64,000 bases of DNA from Tridacna crocea (GCA_943736015.1 OX031062.1:29795462-29859461), one strand, 5' to 3'; counted from the stretch's first letter, positions 21,824 to 32,700 are shown. The notes: generated from the sequence alone by a model not told the origin. A program made the numbers and translations.

Positions 21824-22229
21824 ACTGTGAAAATTCGAGCAACTTTTAACAATCTGTTTACAAACTTAATGGACGGGTTAGGATGGGAAGGGTGGTCCAG
21901 ACCTTTGATCCTGCTCAAAATTTTTTGCCGTCCATCCAATCCCTGTAATTAGACAGGAGTGACAATATACTTAAAATGAGATAGACTTGCTACAAACGGA
22001 ACTGCCATATTTCAATCTGCAGTGCAGTTCGGCATCAAACAGCAGAGTGTTTGCATTTTACAGACCTAAATACACATCCTATCCTCAGACTGAAGCCCGT
22101 CTTATGATTTTGTTGTCCTAATATGACTTTCTGAGAACAGGTTTGATGAGACAAGAACCTCCGGCATTATCAGGCCAAAATTATATGTTCTACCCATTTT
22201 CTAGTCATGTCAGGATGGGGCAAGACATT

Positions 22230-22456
22230 TTAACCTATTACCACACAATCCCTATTTTTGGCAACCCTGAGAAAGAAGCCTTTTGAAAACATGGGAAAAG
22301 GAGAAAATGCTGGTAACCGGTATTTTCTCCTTTTCCCACAATGTTTTCTAAAGGCTTCACTGAGCAAATTTCAAATTTTCAGTCAATTTTATTTTGTCCT
22401 CTGCAAATGCTTTCGATTTGGACCAGTCTCAAATATAGTCATTTGGTAATCAGTTA
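22230..22456 (-). repeat. Family A MITE, - orientation
   Basis: TTAACCTATTACCACACAAT to CATTTGGTAATCAGTTAA. Hairpin about 22286-22352. Confidence 0.85.
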
Positions 22457-22681
22457 AGAACTAGTTAGGTGTGATGGTTGCTTTTTTACATAGATATGCT
22501 CAGCTGCCTAATGGTAAGCATATGAATGAGTTTATTGATGATAAGCTTCAGTATTGATGGATTCATGCAGAGTTCACATAAAACTTTGCATCTCGGAGAT
22601 ATGCATATGAAACAGCTGTTTGCAAAATGCCAAATATCAGGCTTTTTTTCTGCGGTAACGTTATCTTCCTAATTGAAAGGA

Positions 22682-22909
22682 AAACCCTGTACGACGCAAT
22701 CCAGACTTTAAGCGACCCTGCAAGAGAAGCCTATAGAAAACATGTGGGAAAAGGAGAAAGTGCTGGTAACCAGCATTTTCTCCTTTTCCCACAAGGTTTT
22801 CTACCCTTCCGAAACAAAAATATTAATTTTTCAGTCATATTTATTTTGTCGTCTGCAACTGCTTTCAATTTGGACCAGTCTCAGATTTTGTCATTTGGTA
22901 AAGGCTTAA
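22682..22909 (-). repeat. Family A MITE, - orientation
   Basis: Left TTAA mutated (AAAACCCTGTACGACGCAAT), hairpin about 22737-22803, right end TTTGGTAAAGGCTTAA. Confidence 0.8.
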
Positions 22910-23021
22910 CTCTTTTTACTACTGAATAAATAAAATGCATTTTCTCATAGGCTAAAAGTACACTTTCTCTGCCAGATCGAGAAACAGTTCACTCATTACG
23001 TAGAATATAGCAGTGGACAGG

Positions 23022-23082
23022 CTAGATCAAAGATCAGACTATACTGATTGTGCCAACTGATCTTGATCTACATTGTCCACAA
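23022..23082. repeat. AGATCA palindrome (family F)
   Basis: CTAGATCAAAGATCAGACTA pairs with AACTGATCTTGATCTACA. Confidence 0.6.
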
Positions 23083-23221
23083 AAGCTTCTGGTGTTGTCT
23101 ATAGTATGAGAAGAGTAAAAGTACCAAATGAACAAAACTGACTGCTAATAAGTCATGGAAATACGCAAGAAAAACTGCTTTGTCAAGGCTAATACCTTCC
23201 TGAGTATTTTGTTATTGAGGA

Positions 23222-23280
23222 TATTGTAGACAAAAGATCAGACTGCATGTATTTTGCAGTCTGATGTTGATCATCACTAT
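23222..23280. repeat. AGATCA palindrome (family F)
   Basis: AAAAGATCAGACTGCATG pairs with TGCAGTCTGATGTTGATC. Confidence 0.6.
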
Positions 23281-23465
23281 AGGCAAAAATCAACTGAAGT
23301 TATCACAGGCACAAGGGTAAAGCTATCTGTTAAAGACATCAATAATTCAAGGATAGTTAAGGAAGGTTTCCTCTCACAAAAACTGAAGAGGATCTTTGCA
23401 TTTTTGTGTGTGTGCAAACCCTTCTTATGCCTTTAACAAGTACAGTTACACTGTAATACTGAAAA

Positions 23466-23668
23466 TTAACTCTTTGCAACATAATCCTGACTTCTAATGA
23501 CCCAGAGAAAGACTGATTTTGAAAACATTGTTGGGAAAGGGGAAAATGCTGGTGACCAGCATTTTCTCCTTTTCCCACACTGTTTTCTACCCTTTCAAAA
23601 TCAAAATTAAATTTTCGATTCACATTCAATTTGTCATCTGCAAATTTTGTCATTTGGTTAAGAGTTTA
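23466..23668 (-). repeat. Family A MITE, - orientation
   Basis: TTAACTCTTTGCAACATAAT start, hairpin about 23518-23588. LE lacks the segment between GTCATCTGCAAA and TTTTGTCATTTGG. Confidence 0.75.
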
Positions 23669-23697
23669 GATCCAGGTCTGATTGCATTTTTACTGGT

Positions 23698-23900
23698 GCC
23701 ATACCTGGTACCATACAATTCTGAGTTCTAAATGATTCTGAGGAAGCAGCCTTTTGAAAATCTTGTGGGAAATGGAGTGAATGCTGGTAACCAGCATTTT
23801 CTCCTTTTCAAACAAGGTTTTCTTCCTTTCATAGATCATAACCATCACTTTCAGTAATTTAATTTGTCCTATGCACATCCTGCTTTCAGTAGGATGTATG
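23698..23900 (-). repeat. Family A MITE, - orientation, LE end lost
   Basis: RE (GGTACCATACAATTCTGAG), hairpin about 23750-23822, partial LE ending at GCTTTCAGTAGG. Confidence 0.6.
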
Positions 23901-23950
23901 ATTATTTCACTTGCCATAAGATCACTCTAGGATTTTTTCATTTTAAGCCC

Positions 23951-24178
23951 TTAACCCTTTACTCCATAGATACTCCTTTCTACGCATTGCTTGTAGGAGC
24001 CTTTGGAAAGCATTGTGGCAAAAGGTGAAATTACTCGTGACGAGCAATTTCACCTTTTGACACTATGTTTTCTATACTATCAAAAGGTGTCATGTATACG
24101 TAAGAAACAGCTTCATCCTTGCTGTTATTTAGGGTCAATTAGAGATACCATAGAAATGTCTTATGGGGTAAAGAGTTA
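23951..24178 (+). repeat. Family B MITE
   Basis: TTAACCCTTTACTCCATAGA to ATGGGGTAAAGAGTTAA. The centre is a foldback of AAAAGGTGAAATTACTCGT. It lies about 275 bases upstream of the dystroglycan main exon. A decayed family A trace follows at 24190-24313. Confidence 0.85.
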
Positions 24179-24453
24179 AACAATATGATAATCTTTTAAA
24201 CGGCCAAATTGAATGCAATTTTATCATTGTTTTATTCTTTTTACCACTATGTTTTTTTTTTTTTTAAGTTTATCTCTAGTGTCGTTAAAACTAGCGACTA
24301 TGTAGTAAAGGGTAAAAGAGTTCTAGTCTTGTTTGATGCAGACATGTTTACTTTGTGTAAAAGATTGCTTTTGAAAGGATTGTGACTGTTAAAGATATTG
24401 CTCAAAACTAGCTAGTTATTGGTATTGATAGTTTCTTGTACATATTGTTTCAG

Positions 24454-26901
24454 ATTACAGAAGCTGGAAAAGACAAGCTGCCAGACTGGTTGATCTTTAA
24501 TGCGCTGAAAGCAGAACTAAGAGGAATTCCTGGTCCACAAGATAAAGGTCAAGTATACCTCAAGGTCATTGCTCACGGTGATGACAACTCTAAGGCAGAT
24601 GATGTTTTCTCTATTGAAGTCCTTGATGAAACTTACGGTTCTGTTGGATCAGCAGTAAAATCTCCTGAAAGTGGACCAAAACATGTATTGTGTAAGAGAG
24701 AGGAGCACCAAACTACAGTCACAGTGATAGTTGACTGTGACCTTTCTTTGATGAACGCAGGAGACAAAATGAAACTTGTAGACAATCTTGTAGGACACCT
24801 CAACCTGGCACCTGAAATGATTCAGCTGTTGCCTGTCGGCGATAAACCAATGTTTGATAGCAGTGCTCTTGTAGCTGGTCCAGGGAACATCAAATTGCCA
24901 AAGTATGTGGGTGGACTTCTGACATGGACAGTGGGATGTGGACGTGTAGAGAATGATCATATGCCTATTATACAATTGGTTGAAACATCAGCAAAAGACA
25001 GTGCAATGAGTGCTGCTCTAGGTCATGACATCATAGGATGGCATGTCACAAACTCAATGTTTCAGAGAAAACACAGGAAGAGGAGACAGGTTGCTACACT
25101 TACACCAACCATGTCTATAGCTCCACCTACAAAATCCACAGACGTAATGGAATCTAGTGAAGTTATTAGACCTTCATCCACAGTCACAGTAATGTCTACC
25201 TCAACTGTTGAAGTAAAATCGTCTAGTATTGTAGAGAAGCCCACAGAAATGTCAACTTCCACTGACATCTCTCCATCAGAAACAATTAAAATGACGAAAA
25301 CTGCGACAGAAGATGCAACTACCATCTTGCCCTCGAAAACATTCATAATGACAAGTGAGGTGATGACAGAAACTAAAGTTATGCCAACAACAACAATTGT
25401 GACAACCAGTTCTGAAACAACAACCACTCCTACAACAACAACATCAACAACCACAAAACAAACACCTAAACCAACAACACCAACTACAACTGTATCAACA
25501 ACTACTAAGAAAGAAAAGATAGTCGTCACTGAACCAATGTGTCCATTTGATACCTCTGAGGTCAAAGCCCCATATGTTAGTAATCCATTGAAAAATTTCA
25601 CTGTCACTGCTGGTGTTATAAAGAAGCTGAAAATACCACAGAACACATTCTTTGATTGTTTAGATGGGGAAACAAGTAGCCTCGATCTTACCATTTCAAA
25701 GCCCAATGGGGATGATCTTCCCTCAGGATTCTGGCTTCAACTTCACAGGCGCACTTATAATAATAAACCTTATCAACTTTTAGTCAATCCTCTAAATGCA
25801 GATGCTGGAAGCTATGCCTTCTTACTGACAGCTGAAAACTTAAATCAGAAATCAAATTCACTGACGTTTAACATTGTTGTACTTGATGGAAATAAAGCAG
25901 AATCTCTCCCCAACCATGAACTAAGCATGACAATAGATACAGACTATGATACATTTGTTTCTGATTTGAATAACAGACTAGACCTGTCCAATAAGATAGC
26001 TGGTGTATTTGGGGACAAAAATTCTAATTCTATGACTGTGACTCGACTTGAAAGAGGATCTGTTATTTATGCTTGGACCAATAACTCTCTAGCTGGAGAT
26101 GATTGTGATGTACAGGCTATTAGTAATGTATTTGACAGAATTGTGACTGAGGATGGCAAAATTACACCAGAAACTGAGAAGGCACTGAAACCTTACAAAC
26201 TGACATCTGTTATCACCGCTCCTCTAGGGTCTTGTGAGAACAAGCCAGATTTTCCAATTAGGGCTGCAATGCCTGGCAAACCTACGCCAGCTCCTACAAC
26301 TACAGTGAAAATGACAACAGCTTCAAAAGTCAAACCGACAGAGAAACCAAAAGTTACAAGTACAGAAGGAATGGACTCTACAACTATGAAGAAGATGACG
26401 GAATCGACAACAGCAAGTCTAGCCGCAGCTGGTGCTGGAGGCGGCGGGAGTGACATCTGGATAACAACAGTGGTTCCAGCCATTGTTGTAGTAATAGTTT
26501 TAATCATAGCACTTATCATAGCCTGTTGTCTTTATAGGAAAAAGCGCAAGGGTAAAATGAAGCTGAAGGAGAAGAGTGCATTTGGTACTGGAAAAGGTGT
26601 ACCTGTTATATTTGCAGATGAATTAGATGAGAAGCCTGATGATTCAACTCGTCCACTTATCATGGATGAAGAAAGACCACCTATGCCTCCACCAGAATAT
26701 CAGAGAGCTTCTAGTGAAACTAGTGGTAACTCTAATTCTACTCAACCAATAGGAGACAAAGACATTGAGGAGATAGAGATGGAGGATACAGATATTACCT
26801 CCCCTCTCTACTCTCCACCTCCCCCTGTGACTGCTTCTAATAATAGCAAACCCCCACATGTACAGTCAGCTAGGGGGCCACCACCTTATGTGCCTCCATA
26901 A
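24454..26901 (+). CDS. DAG1: Dystroglycan, main coding exon (alpha C-terminal part and beta subunit)
   Basis: Encodes residues 92-907 (joined protein about 907 aa; human about 895). Acceptor TTGTTTCAG ends at 24453, phase 0. Seen in order: rest of the cadherin-like domain (ITEAGKDKLPDW, to about 160); a second N-terminal domain to 301; a furin-type site HRKRR ending at Arg302; directly after it ATLTPTMSIAPPT, like the matriglycan acceptor segment of mammalian alpha-dystroglycan; a Thr-rich mucin-like region to about 450; an Ig/cadherin-like domain (about 452-570); an SEA-like region with the alpha/beta cleavage pair Gly626-Ser627 in RGSVIYAW and the conserved TNNS sequon; a membrane helix about 764-785; RKKRKGK; a 122-residue tail ending PPPYVPP. 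Known role: alpha binds laminin-type ligands; beta's PPxY binds dystrophin WW/EF. TAA at 26899. One uninterrupted frame, no damage. Confidence 0.95.
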   Translation: MTEAGKDKLPDWLIFNALKAELRGIPGPQDKGQVYLKVIAHGDDNSKADDVFSIEVLDETYGSVGSAVKSPESGPKHVLCKREEHQTTVTVIVDCDLSLMNAGDKMKLVDNLVGHLNLAPEMIQLLPVGDKPMFDSSALVAGPGNIKLPKYVGGLLTWTVGCGRVENDHMPIIQLVETSAKDSAMSAALGHDIIGWHVTNSMFQRKHRKRRQVATLTPTMSIAPPTKSTDVMESSEVIRPSSTVTVMSTSTVEVKSSSIVEKPTEMSTSTDISPSETIKMTKTATEDATTILPSKTFIMTSEVMTETKVMPTTTIVTTSSETTTTPTTTTSTTTKQTPKPTTPTTTVSTTTKKEKIVVTEPMCPFDTSEVKAPYVSNPLKNFTVTAGVIKKLKIPQNTFFDCLDGETSSLDLTISKPNGDDLPSGFWLQLHRRTYNNKPYQLLVNPLNADAGSYAFLLTAENLNQKSNSLTFNIVVLDGNKAESLPNHELSMTIDTDYDTFVSDLNNRLDLSNKIAGVFGDKNSNSMTVTRLERGSVIYAWTNNSLAGDDCDVQAISNVFDRIVTEDGKITPETEKALKPYKLTSVITAPLGSCENKPDFPIRAAMPGKPTPAPTTTVKMTTASKVKPTEKPKVTSTEGMDSTTMKKMTESTTASLAAAGAGGGGSDIWITTVVPAIVVVIVLIIALIIACCLYRKKRKGKMKLKEKSAFGTGKGVPVIFADELDEKPDDSTRPLIMDEERPPMPPPEYQRASSETSGNSNSTQPIGDKDIEEIEMEDTDITSPLYSPPPPVTASNNSKPPHVQSARGPPPYVPP

Positions 26902-27341
26902 CTGTGAACAGTGAAGAGTATTTCAGTTTTGTACAATGTTTATTGTGTAATCCATCATGGTTGGTGTTGCAAAAACTTTTCGTTTTTTATTTCAGTCAAG
27001 TAGAAATGCTGACATGGATCATTTGGTGTTAATGCAGATTTGAAGAAACTAGGGGAAGCAAGTTCCTTTACTGATATGCTGTCCACACAAGGTGGGGAGC
27101 AATTACTGTTTCAAAGAAAAATATAAGTATTTCTTCTCTAAAACACATACTGCGGTCACACATTACAATTGTTGCAGTGAAAGAATTCTAATGAATACCC
27201 ACAACATTGATTTTAGTGAAGAAAAAATGTGTCAAAAACTCTCTTTCTACCAAGTGGTTTAAACTTGATATTGTACCGCAAAAAGATACAGTGGCCCTTA
27301 AAGATTTTATTGCTTTGTTGAAATAAATACATGTATCATGA
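26902..27341 (+). other. Dystroglycan 3'UTR, candidate poly(A) signal at 27322-27327
   Basis: The first AATAAA after the stop is at 27322-27327 (TTGAAATAAATACATG). The transcript end is inferred from it. A half copy of the 75-bp palindrome (TTCTAATGAATACCCACAAC) lies within, near 27188. Confidence 0.5.
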
Positions 27342-27384
27342 TGATACATATTTTGGGCAAAACAAGATGGCATATTACATTGTG

Positions 27385-27620
27385 TTAACTGTTTACCAGA
27401 CAATAAAAATGTAGACCAGTCCAAATTTGAAAGAATTAAATTTTGCAGACGACAAATTAAATGTTGTTTAATTGTTGATTTTTGTCTTGGAAAGGGTAGA
27501 AAACGTTGCAGGAGAAAGAGAAAAATGCTGTTTACCACTATTTTGTCCTTTTTCCGCAATTTTTTTAAGAGGCTTTCCTTCCAGAGTTGTGAAAATTCAG
27601 GATTTGCGTGGAGAAGGGTT
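27385..27620 (+). repeat. Family A MITE, + orientation, diverged
   Basis: TTAACTGTTTACCAGACAAT start, GACCAGTCCAAATTTGAAAG, mismatched hairpin 27490-27560, RE ending GCGTGGAGAAGGGTT. Confidence 0.65.
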
Positions 27621-27696
27621 TTACTATGTCTGCAAATGCAACTTAAGCCAGTTCCAGAGCTTAAAGGGTTTGAATGATAGTGTTGGATTGGAATTT

Positions 27697-27921
27697 TTAA
27701 CTCTTTGCCAGCAACAAAATTTTAGACTGGTTCAAATTGAAAGCATTTGCTAACCACCTATTTAAGTAAGCTAAAATGATGATAATTGTCTGTGTCAGAG
27801 TAGAAAACCTTGTGAGGAAAGGAGAGTTTTTATGGTTACCGGCATTTTCTCCTTGTTCCACAGGGTTTTCCAAATGGCTATTTCCTCGTTATAACTCTGG
27901 ATTGTGGGGGTAAAGAGTTTA
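27697..27921 (+). repeat. Family A MITE, + orientation
   Basis: TTAACTCTTTGCCAGCAACA start, loosened hairpin 27800-27870, end GGGGGTAAAGAGTTTA. Confidence 0.75.
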
Positions 27922-28094
27922 CAAGGGAAGTAACTCTATTAATCTAAGAAAATGACCACAAGCAAAAAGCAAAAGGAACTTATAAATGTAAAGAATGTTT
28001 CATTGTGCTATGTATATAGTTAACACATAATTGCTTTTTTGTTAGTGGATAACTTTCTACAAATAACTATAAACTCTGTTTTAAACAAAACTGT

Positions 28095-28324
28095 TTAACC
28101 ATCTACCACACAAGGACGACTTTTGACGATCCTGAAGAAGAACCGTTTCGAAAACATGTTGGGAAGAAGGAGAAAATGCTGGTAACCAGCATTTTCTCCT
28201 TTTCCCACCATGTTTTCTACCCTGCTGAAAACAAATTTCAATTTTTGAGTCATGTTTATTTTGTCATCTGCAAGTGTTTCCAATTTGGACCAGTCTAAAA
28301 TTTTGTCATTTGGTATAGGGTTAA
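28095..28324 (-). repeat. Family A MITE, - orientation
   Basis: TTAACCATCTACCACACAAG to CATTTGGTATAGGGTTAA. Hairpin 28147-28218. Confidence 0.85.
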
Positions 28325-28673
28325 ACCAAAACCATCTCTTCATCTTGCAGTGGAACTATATTTATAGCCAATGAAAATATGTAAATTATTCAATAGGTAG
28401 TGAAAGAGGCAAGAGATGGTCTCCGAAAAAATCTCGTTTTTGATTTTCTTTTCATATGTTCAGCAGTCTAAATGTTAAGCTTTATGGGGTTTTAGTTTGA
28501 TTAGTGCAAGCTTATGAACTCATCTGTTTTGTTTTAGGATGCTTATGTCAAATTCTTTAGTTTATGATATACTTGTACATAGAATATTATGTTCGTTACT
28601 GTCCAGGATTGACCTTGAAGTATTGTAGATTTTAAATAGACACATAGACAAAGGATTATTACTAAGATGGTCT

Positions 28674-28902
28674 TTAACTCTTTGCCACACGAGAACATTT
28701 TAGACTGGTCCAAATTGAAAGCATTTGCAGATGACAAAATAAAAGTGACTGAAAAATAGAAATTTGCTCTGGGAAGGGTAGAAAACAGTGTGGGAAAAGG
28801 AGAAAATGCTGGTTACCAGCATTTTCTCCTTTTCCCACAGTGTTTTCAAAAGGCTTCTTTCTCATGGGCGTCAAAAGTAGGGATTGAGTGGTAATGGGTT
28901 AA
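28674..28902 (+). repeat. Family A MITE, + orientation
   Basis: TTAACTCTTTGCCACACGAG to GAGTGGTAATGGGTTAA. Perfect hairpin 28783-28850. First of three elements joined by shared TTAAs. Confidence 0.9.
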
Positions 28903-29099
28903 CTCTCTACCAGTTCATAAAAACTTATTTCTGGTCCAAATTGAAAGCATTAGGAAACAGAAATTTAATTGTGGCTCTTTTGATAGAAACTGTCGGAGAA
29001 AGGACAGAAAACAGTGGGGGGGAATAGAGAAAGTGCCTTTTAACAGCATTTTTCCCTTTTCCATATTTTTCCCAGAGCCTTCAACCCCGGCGAAGTTAA
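28899..29099 (+). repeat. Family A MITE, diverged, middle of a three-element chain
   Basis: TTAACTCTCTACCAGTTCAT start, GGTCCAAATTGAAAGCATTA, worn hairpin, RE to GAAGTTAA. Both TTAAs are shared with neighbours. Confidence 0.7.
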
Positions 29100-29278
29100 C
29101 TCGTTACCAAATGACAAAATTTTAGACTGGTCCAAAGTAAAAGCACTTGCAGATGACAAAATAAATGTAACTCAAAAATTGAAATTTGTTTCCAGCATTT
29201 TTTCCTTTTCCCACAATGTTTTCAAATGGCTTCTATCTCAAGTTCGTAGAAACCATGGATTTTTTGGTAAAGAGTTAA
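29096..29278 (+). repeat. Family A MITE, + orientation, left hairpin arm deleted
   Basis: TTAACTCGTTACCAAATGAC LE joins at TTTGTTTCCAGCATTTTTTC to the right arm. RE ends TTTGGTAAAGAGTTAA. Confidence 0.8.
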
Positions 29279-29291
29279 ATATAGTTTTGTT

Positions 29292-29513
29292 TGTTATCCC
29301 TTGACCAAACAATCCCATCTTTTCATGACCCTGTGAAAATACTGTTGGAAAAAAGAGAAAATGCTGATGACCATTATTTTTTCCTTGTCCCACAATGATT
29401 CCTATCCATCCTGAAACAATTCTTGAAATTGAGTCACAATTAGTTTGTCATTTGCAAATACTTACAATTTGGACTCCAGGGTAGTCTTAGACTGTTGTTT
29501 GGTAATTACTTAA
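29292..29513 (-). repeat. Family A MITE, - orientation
   Basis: CCCTTGACCAAACAATCCCA start, hairpin 29338-29400, end GTTTGGTAATTACTTAA. Confidence 0.65.
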
Positions 29514-29773
29514 GGATTTAACTCTGATGCTGGAATAAACCATTATTAATTTTGTCAGGGGGAAAAAATCATCTTTAAGTTGTGAAAGGTGGGACTGAAC
29601 TGGACCCATTATAAAATTGTGATGTTTGATTTCATGAGTAGTGTACAATGCTATGACTAAGAGCTTTCGGTGACTTTAAAAGCGTTGTGGTTTTGTATTT
29701 TTTATGTTTACATTATGTTTACATAGGATGCCTCAGCTTTTGCTTTGGTTTTTACAGTGTACAGAATAATGTT

Positions 29774-30180
29774 TTAATCCTTTACCAAATTAATCTGAAT
29801 TTAACAACCTAGAAGAAGAGGGCTTATGGAAACAAAGTAAGAAAAGGAGAAAATGCTGGAAAACCACATGTTCTCCTTTTCCCCCAGTGTAACTGCATAT
29901 GTGGATATATACCTGTGCCCCCCCCCCCCAAAAAAAAAAGTCACGAATGAACCAGTTGCGGACAGTTGGAGTATGGAAATGTTTGTAAGTTCAAGACACT
30001 CATTACTTGTTGTTATACTTTTGATAAAACACACATAAAAGTTTTTGGGTTTTTGAAATTTCCAAAATTGCAAAAATTTCTACATTTGCAAGATTTCCCA
30101 CTTGCACAGTTATCTATCCTGTAATAGAAAATTTCCATGTTTTGTGTAACATTCAATTTATTGTCTGCAAATATTTAGAG
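29774..30180 (-). repeat. Family A MITE interrupted by a C/A-run segment
   Basis: RE and hairpin at 29774-29892; LE-like TTATTGTCTGCAAATATTTA at 30105-30180. The insert includes C12 at 29918-29929 followed by A10. Confidence 0.5.
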
Positions 30181-30192
30181 ACTTTCTGGTCA

Positions 30193-30390
30193 GGGCCCGT
30201 ATTCACCAACCATTCTTAAGAACGTTCTTTGTCTTATTCTCCAGAATTTTCTACATTTGTAAGTAACACACTTCTGATTGGCTAAACCAAATGCTATCAG
30301 AAGTTATGTTACTTACAAATTTAGACAACCTTGGAGAAAGACAACCTAGGAGAATAAGAATAAGAATATTCTTTAGAACGGTTGGTGAAG
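30193..30390. repeat. Foldback MITE family C, copy 1
   Basis: GGGCCCGTATTCACCAACCA at the left pairs with GAACGGTTGGTGAA at the right. The inner arms GTAAGTAACACACTTCTGAT and ATCAGAAGTTATGTTACTTAC are near-perfect complements. The right tip is worn. Confidence 0.75.
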
Positions 30391-30449
30391 TTGATTCCTC
30401 TACTGTGGCAAGAACTACACATAGATTCTGAGCTGCCACTGGATTCGTC

Positions 30450-30676
30450 TACACCCTTCCAGATTACAAAATTGTAGACTTGTCAAAGTTGAAGAGTTTG
30501 CAGACAACATCATAAATATAACTCAAGAATTTAAATTTGTTTGTGGGAGGTAAGAAAACATTTTTGGGAAAAGAAGAAAATGCCGGTAACCAGCATTTTC
30601 TTCTTTTCGCGAAATGTTTTCAAAAGTTGTTTTCTTTTGGGTCATTAAATTCTGGGGTTGTTCTGTAAAAAGTTAA
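30450..30676 (+). repeat. Family A MITE, + orientation
   Basis: CACCCTTCCAGATTACAAAA start, hairpin 30545-30615, RE ending CTGTAAAAAGTTAA. The right TTAA is shared with the next copy. Confidence 0.7.
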
Positions 30677-30870
30677 CTCTAGACCAGATGACAAAATTGT
30701 CAAGAGCATTACTTTGCAGACATTTATTGAATGCGACTCTGGATTTTTTTCTCTCTGGAAGGGTAGAAAACATTGTTGTGAAGAAATGAAAACAATGGTT
30801 ACCGGTATTTTCTTTTCCTTTTCCAAAGCAAATTTTGTTGAAACATTGTATTTGTTTGGTAAAGAATTAA
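30673..30870 (+). repeat. Family A MITE, + orientation, RE shortened
   Basis: TTAACTCTAGACCAGATGAC start, GTTACCGGTATTTTC hairpin tip, end TTTGGTAAAGAATTAA. Confidence 0.6.
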
Positions 30871-31140
30871 CGTAACGCATAAGCTGTACATAATAATAAC
30901 AGGTTGTACTTTTTGTAACTTTGATTTCTTTTTCAGACTGTTTCATCAAAGAATAAACTGCACAAAGGTGCTGTGCTTTTCATTTATAGATGGTGATTTT
31001 TAAACAGGCTCTCTGCATTGTAAAATGTAGATCTACCTATGTTAAATTTTCACAAAAAATAAACAAAATTCCGAAACTGTCCAAATTTAAAGTATTTGCA
31101 AGCAACAAATTAAATGTAGCTCAAACGTTGAAACTGGTCT

Positions 31141-31368
31141 TTAACTCAGTACCACAATATTTTGGACTAGTCCAAATTGAGAGCATTTGCAGACGACAAA
31201 TTCAGTGTGAATCAAAAATTGAAATTTGATTTGCGAAGGGTGAAAAGCATTGTGGGAAAAAGAGAAAATGCTGGTTACCAGCATTTTCTCCTTTTCCTAC
31301 CATGCTTGTTTTCTAAAGGCTACTTTCTCAGGGTTGTCAATAGTAGGGATTTGTGTGTAATGGGTTAA
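31141..31368 (+). repeat. Family A MITE, + orientation
   Basis: TTAACTCAGTACCACAATAT to GTGTGTAATGGGTTAA. Hairpin 31247-31312. An LE fragment precedes it (31064-31140) and a decayed hairpin follows (31370-31480). Confidence 0.8.
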
Positions 31369-31587
31369 AAGGTTAGAAAATATTGTTAGAACAGAAAAAA
31401 ATGCTAGTTATTGTAACTATGTTCTTTCCCACAATGTTCTAAAAAGGAGGTTTTTAAAAATGGTATGTTGTTTTGGAAAGTATGAACATTGTAACTGGGA
31501 AAGAAACTACTTGTTTTATCCTTATCTTCCCCTAGAGTACATAAAGATGTACCTTACAATCTAGTTGTAGCATTTGGGAGATTTGAC

Positions 31588-31792
31588 AATTACCAAACAA
31601 TCAAGCAATAAAAAGACCCTGAAAAAAGATCTTGAAAACAATGTGGAAAAAGTAGCATTTTCTCCTTTTTCCCCACTATGTTTTCCACTATTTTGTGAGA
31701 CGAATGTCATAGTATGATTCACATTTAACTTTGTTGTCTGTAAATTCTTTCAGTTTGGCCCAGTCTGCAATTTTGTTGTTTGGTGAAATGTC
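31588..31792 (-). repeat. Family A MITE, - orientation, hairpin tip deleted
   Basis: AATTACCAAACAATCAAGCA start. The hairpin is cut to GGAAAAAGTAGCATTTTCTC. LE ends TTTGGTGAAATG. Confidence 0.6.
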
Positions 31793-32189
31793 GACTGTGA
31801 GCATTCAGTGACTTTTAAAGTGTTGTGACTTTATTATTATTTTTTATTTTGTTGATGATGCTTATTAGCTATCACTTTGGTCTATACAAGTGTGTTTGAA
31901 GTCATGCATTGTGTTCGAACGACATTTGATATTATTGTATTCCATTTGTAGACTTATTTTACCTTTTTTTATGCAGTAAATAGCAAGCTCTATTGTATAT
32001 ATAATACATGAATGAAAGACAAAATTTAATGTGTGTTGTTTTAGCTGAATCCTTGAAGATAACTTTGTAGAAGATTGTGGCAAATTGAGAACGATTGCTT
32101 AGCTTCACTCCAACAATGTCTCCATTTGTCACAATGCTCTCTTGGCTCTCACTGACCTAAATTCCTTTCTTTGATTGACCTTTATCCTA

Positions 32190-32368
32190 TCCCTTTACCA
32201 CACAATCCTGAATTTTAGCAACTATGAAGAAGATGGCTTTTGCAAACATCGATGGAAAAAGAGACAGTGCTGTAACCTTCATTTTTTTTATTTCCTACCT
32301 TAGACAGAATTCATATTTTGAGTGATATTTCATAATTATATCAAATGCCTTCAGTTTGCATAGTCTCC
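32190..32368 (-). repeat. Family A MITE, - orientation, decayed
   Basis: CCCTTTACCACACAATCCTG RE, weak hairpin, LE to TTCAGTTTGCATAGTCTCC. Confidence 0.5.
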
Positions 32369-32700
32369 TATGTCCATTAGATCTATGTGCCATTCTGTTT
32401 TACACTATTGCTATCTTTGAGAGACAAAATGTCAGTATTGGAACTAAAGTTATGTCAGCCCTTTATAGTGCAAAGCTTAACTTGTATAACTAGTATGTAC
32501 CCTTGTGGACAAAGTAGATTAAGACTGTGGGTGGTGTGAATTTTGATGTTGATCTACTATCTGCACCTATTTGTGAGATATTCTAGTGAAACAAAGCTGT
32601 CAATTGCAATATCTTAGGTCCTTTTTCTGTACTTTGATCTTTGTACTGTTTGGTGCTCTGGGAGTTAATCTCTAACAAACAACAAAGAGTTTAGACCCTC

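Larger units (their letters stand above)
941..24453 (+). other. Dystroglycan intron of about 23.5 kb, repeat-filled
   Basis: GT at 941 and AG at 24452-24453 bound it. No convincing host exon was seen inside. It holds some 40 family A copies in both orientations, two family B copies, CCGTCC-type repeats (3340-5312), two minisatellites, SINEs and small palindromes. Stretches with nothing recognised are about 1734-2110, 3051-3340, 5313-6085, 6420-6880, 11361-12780, 16420-16740 and 21824-22229. Confidence 0.8.

Noticed and set aside
25062..25706. 214-residue - strand frame rich in Val
   Set aside because: Antisense of the Thr-rich mucin-like region of dystroglycan; composition is a complement artefact.
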